DNA from: Selenomonadaceae bacterium
Lineage (GTDB): Bacteria; Bacillota; Negativicutes; Selenomonadales; Selenomonadaceae
Assembly (NCBI GenBank): GCA_017453765.1
Contig: JAFTEG010000198.1
Location: 1-5,174 of the forward strand
Direction: 5' to 3'
DNA length: 5,174 bases
Below are positions 5,045 to 5,174 of this stretch, piece by piece; positions within the stretch are counted from its first letter, which is position 1; each line of letters starts with the position of its first letter. The position numbers and the translations under genes were made by a program. The notes under the pieces are model-generated. The model was not told the origin of the DNA, ran no database searches, and was given only the letters and a program-made list of their open reading frames with translations.

Positions 5045-5174
5045 TGGCTGGATCGATAGTTGCTGGATCGATAGTTGCTGGATCGATAGTGGATAGATCG
5101 ATAGTTGCTGGATCGATAGTTGCTGGATCGATAGTGGATAGATCGATAGTTGCTGGATCGATAGTTGCTGGATC
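5035..5174. repeat. 15-bp tandem repeat with 45-bp higher-order period (runs off window end)
   Basis: Nine complete 15-bp units start at 5035 and every 15 bases after, and a tenth is cut by the window edge. The consensus is GGATCGATAGTTGCT; variants end in GGCT or GGAT or begin with A. Units 3-5 (5065-5109) and 6-8 (5110-5154) are identical 45-bp blocks, and unit 9 starts a third block. Each unit holds ATCGAT, GATC and a TAG. The TAG in unit 1 (5042-5044) is the stop codon of the nucleotidase. A partial unit, AGATCGAT, precedes the array at 5027-5034 inside the coding sequence. Confidence 0.95.

Noticed and set aside
5035..5174. CRISPR array
   Set aside because: The period is 15 bp with no unique spacers and no repeat of 23-40 bp separated by variable sequence. 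It is a plain tandem repeat.

Overview
The window looks like a piece of a low-to-moderate GC Firmicutes chromosome. A Gram-negative member such as a Negativicutes/Selenomonadales relative is my guess. The clues are an Asp23/Gls24 domain (a Firmicutes family), a DUF815 AAA+ ATPase, a strong AAAGGNGGTGAT-type ribosome binding site and near-consensus sigma-A promoters with 17-bp spacers. The class assignment is inference; the Firmicutes assignment is firmer.

Layout: (1) 1-81, minus strand: the 5' part of rnpB (RNase P RNA), cut by the window edge, with its promoter at 87-115. (2) 244-1083, plus strand: a P-loop domain fused to an Asp23/Gls24 domain, divergent from rnpB and with its own promoter. 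(3) 1122-2036, minus strand: ribF (riboflavin kinase/FAD synthetase), convergent with gene 2. (4) 2162-3388, minus strand: a DUF815 AAA+ ATPase, upstream of ribF on the same strand and probably co-transcribed with it, since I see no ribF promoter. (5) 3512-5044, plus strand: a secreted UshA-like 5'-nucleotidase, divergent from gene 4 with overlapping promoters. No gene-free stretch exceeds 300 bases, and I see no convincing intrinsic terminator.

The genes are mostly housekeeping and do not form one pathway. RibF makes FMN and FAD, and the nucleotidase may scavenge extracytoplasmic nucleotides, so a link is conceivable but not shown.

The most unusual content is in the gaps. Each downstream flank of a protein gene is a tandem repeat, and in each one the stop codon lies inside the repeat: TAG-led heptamers at 1081-1129, shared by the convergent gene 2 and ribF; a two-block heptamer array at 2049-2167, containing the DUF815 stop; and a 15-bp array with a 45-bp higher-order period from 5035 to the window end, containing the nucleotidase stop. 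The heptamers resemble in style the short tandemly repeated sequences known from cyanobacteria. The second point of note is a Gln in place of the catalytic His in the GNHE motif of the nucleotidase.
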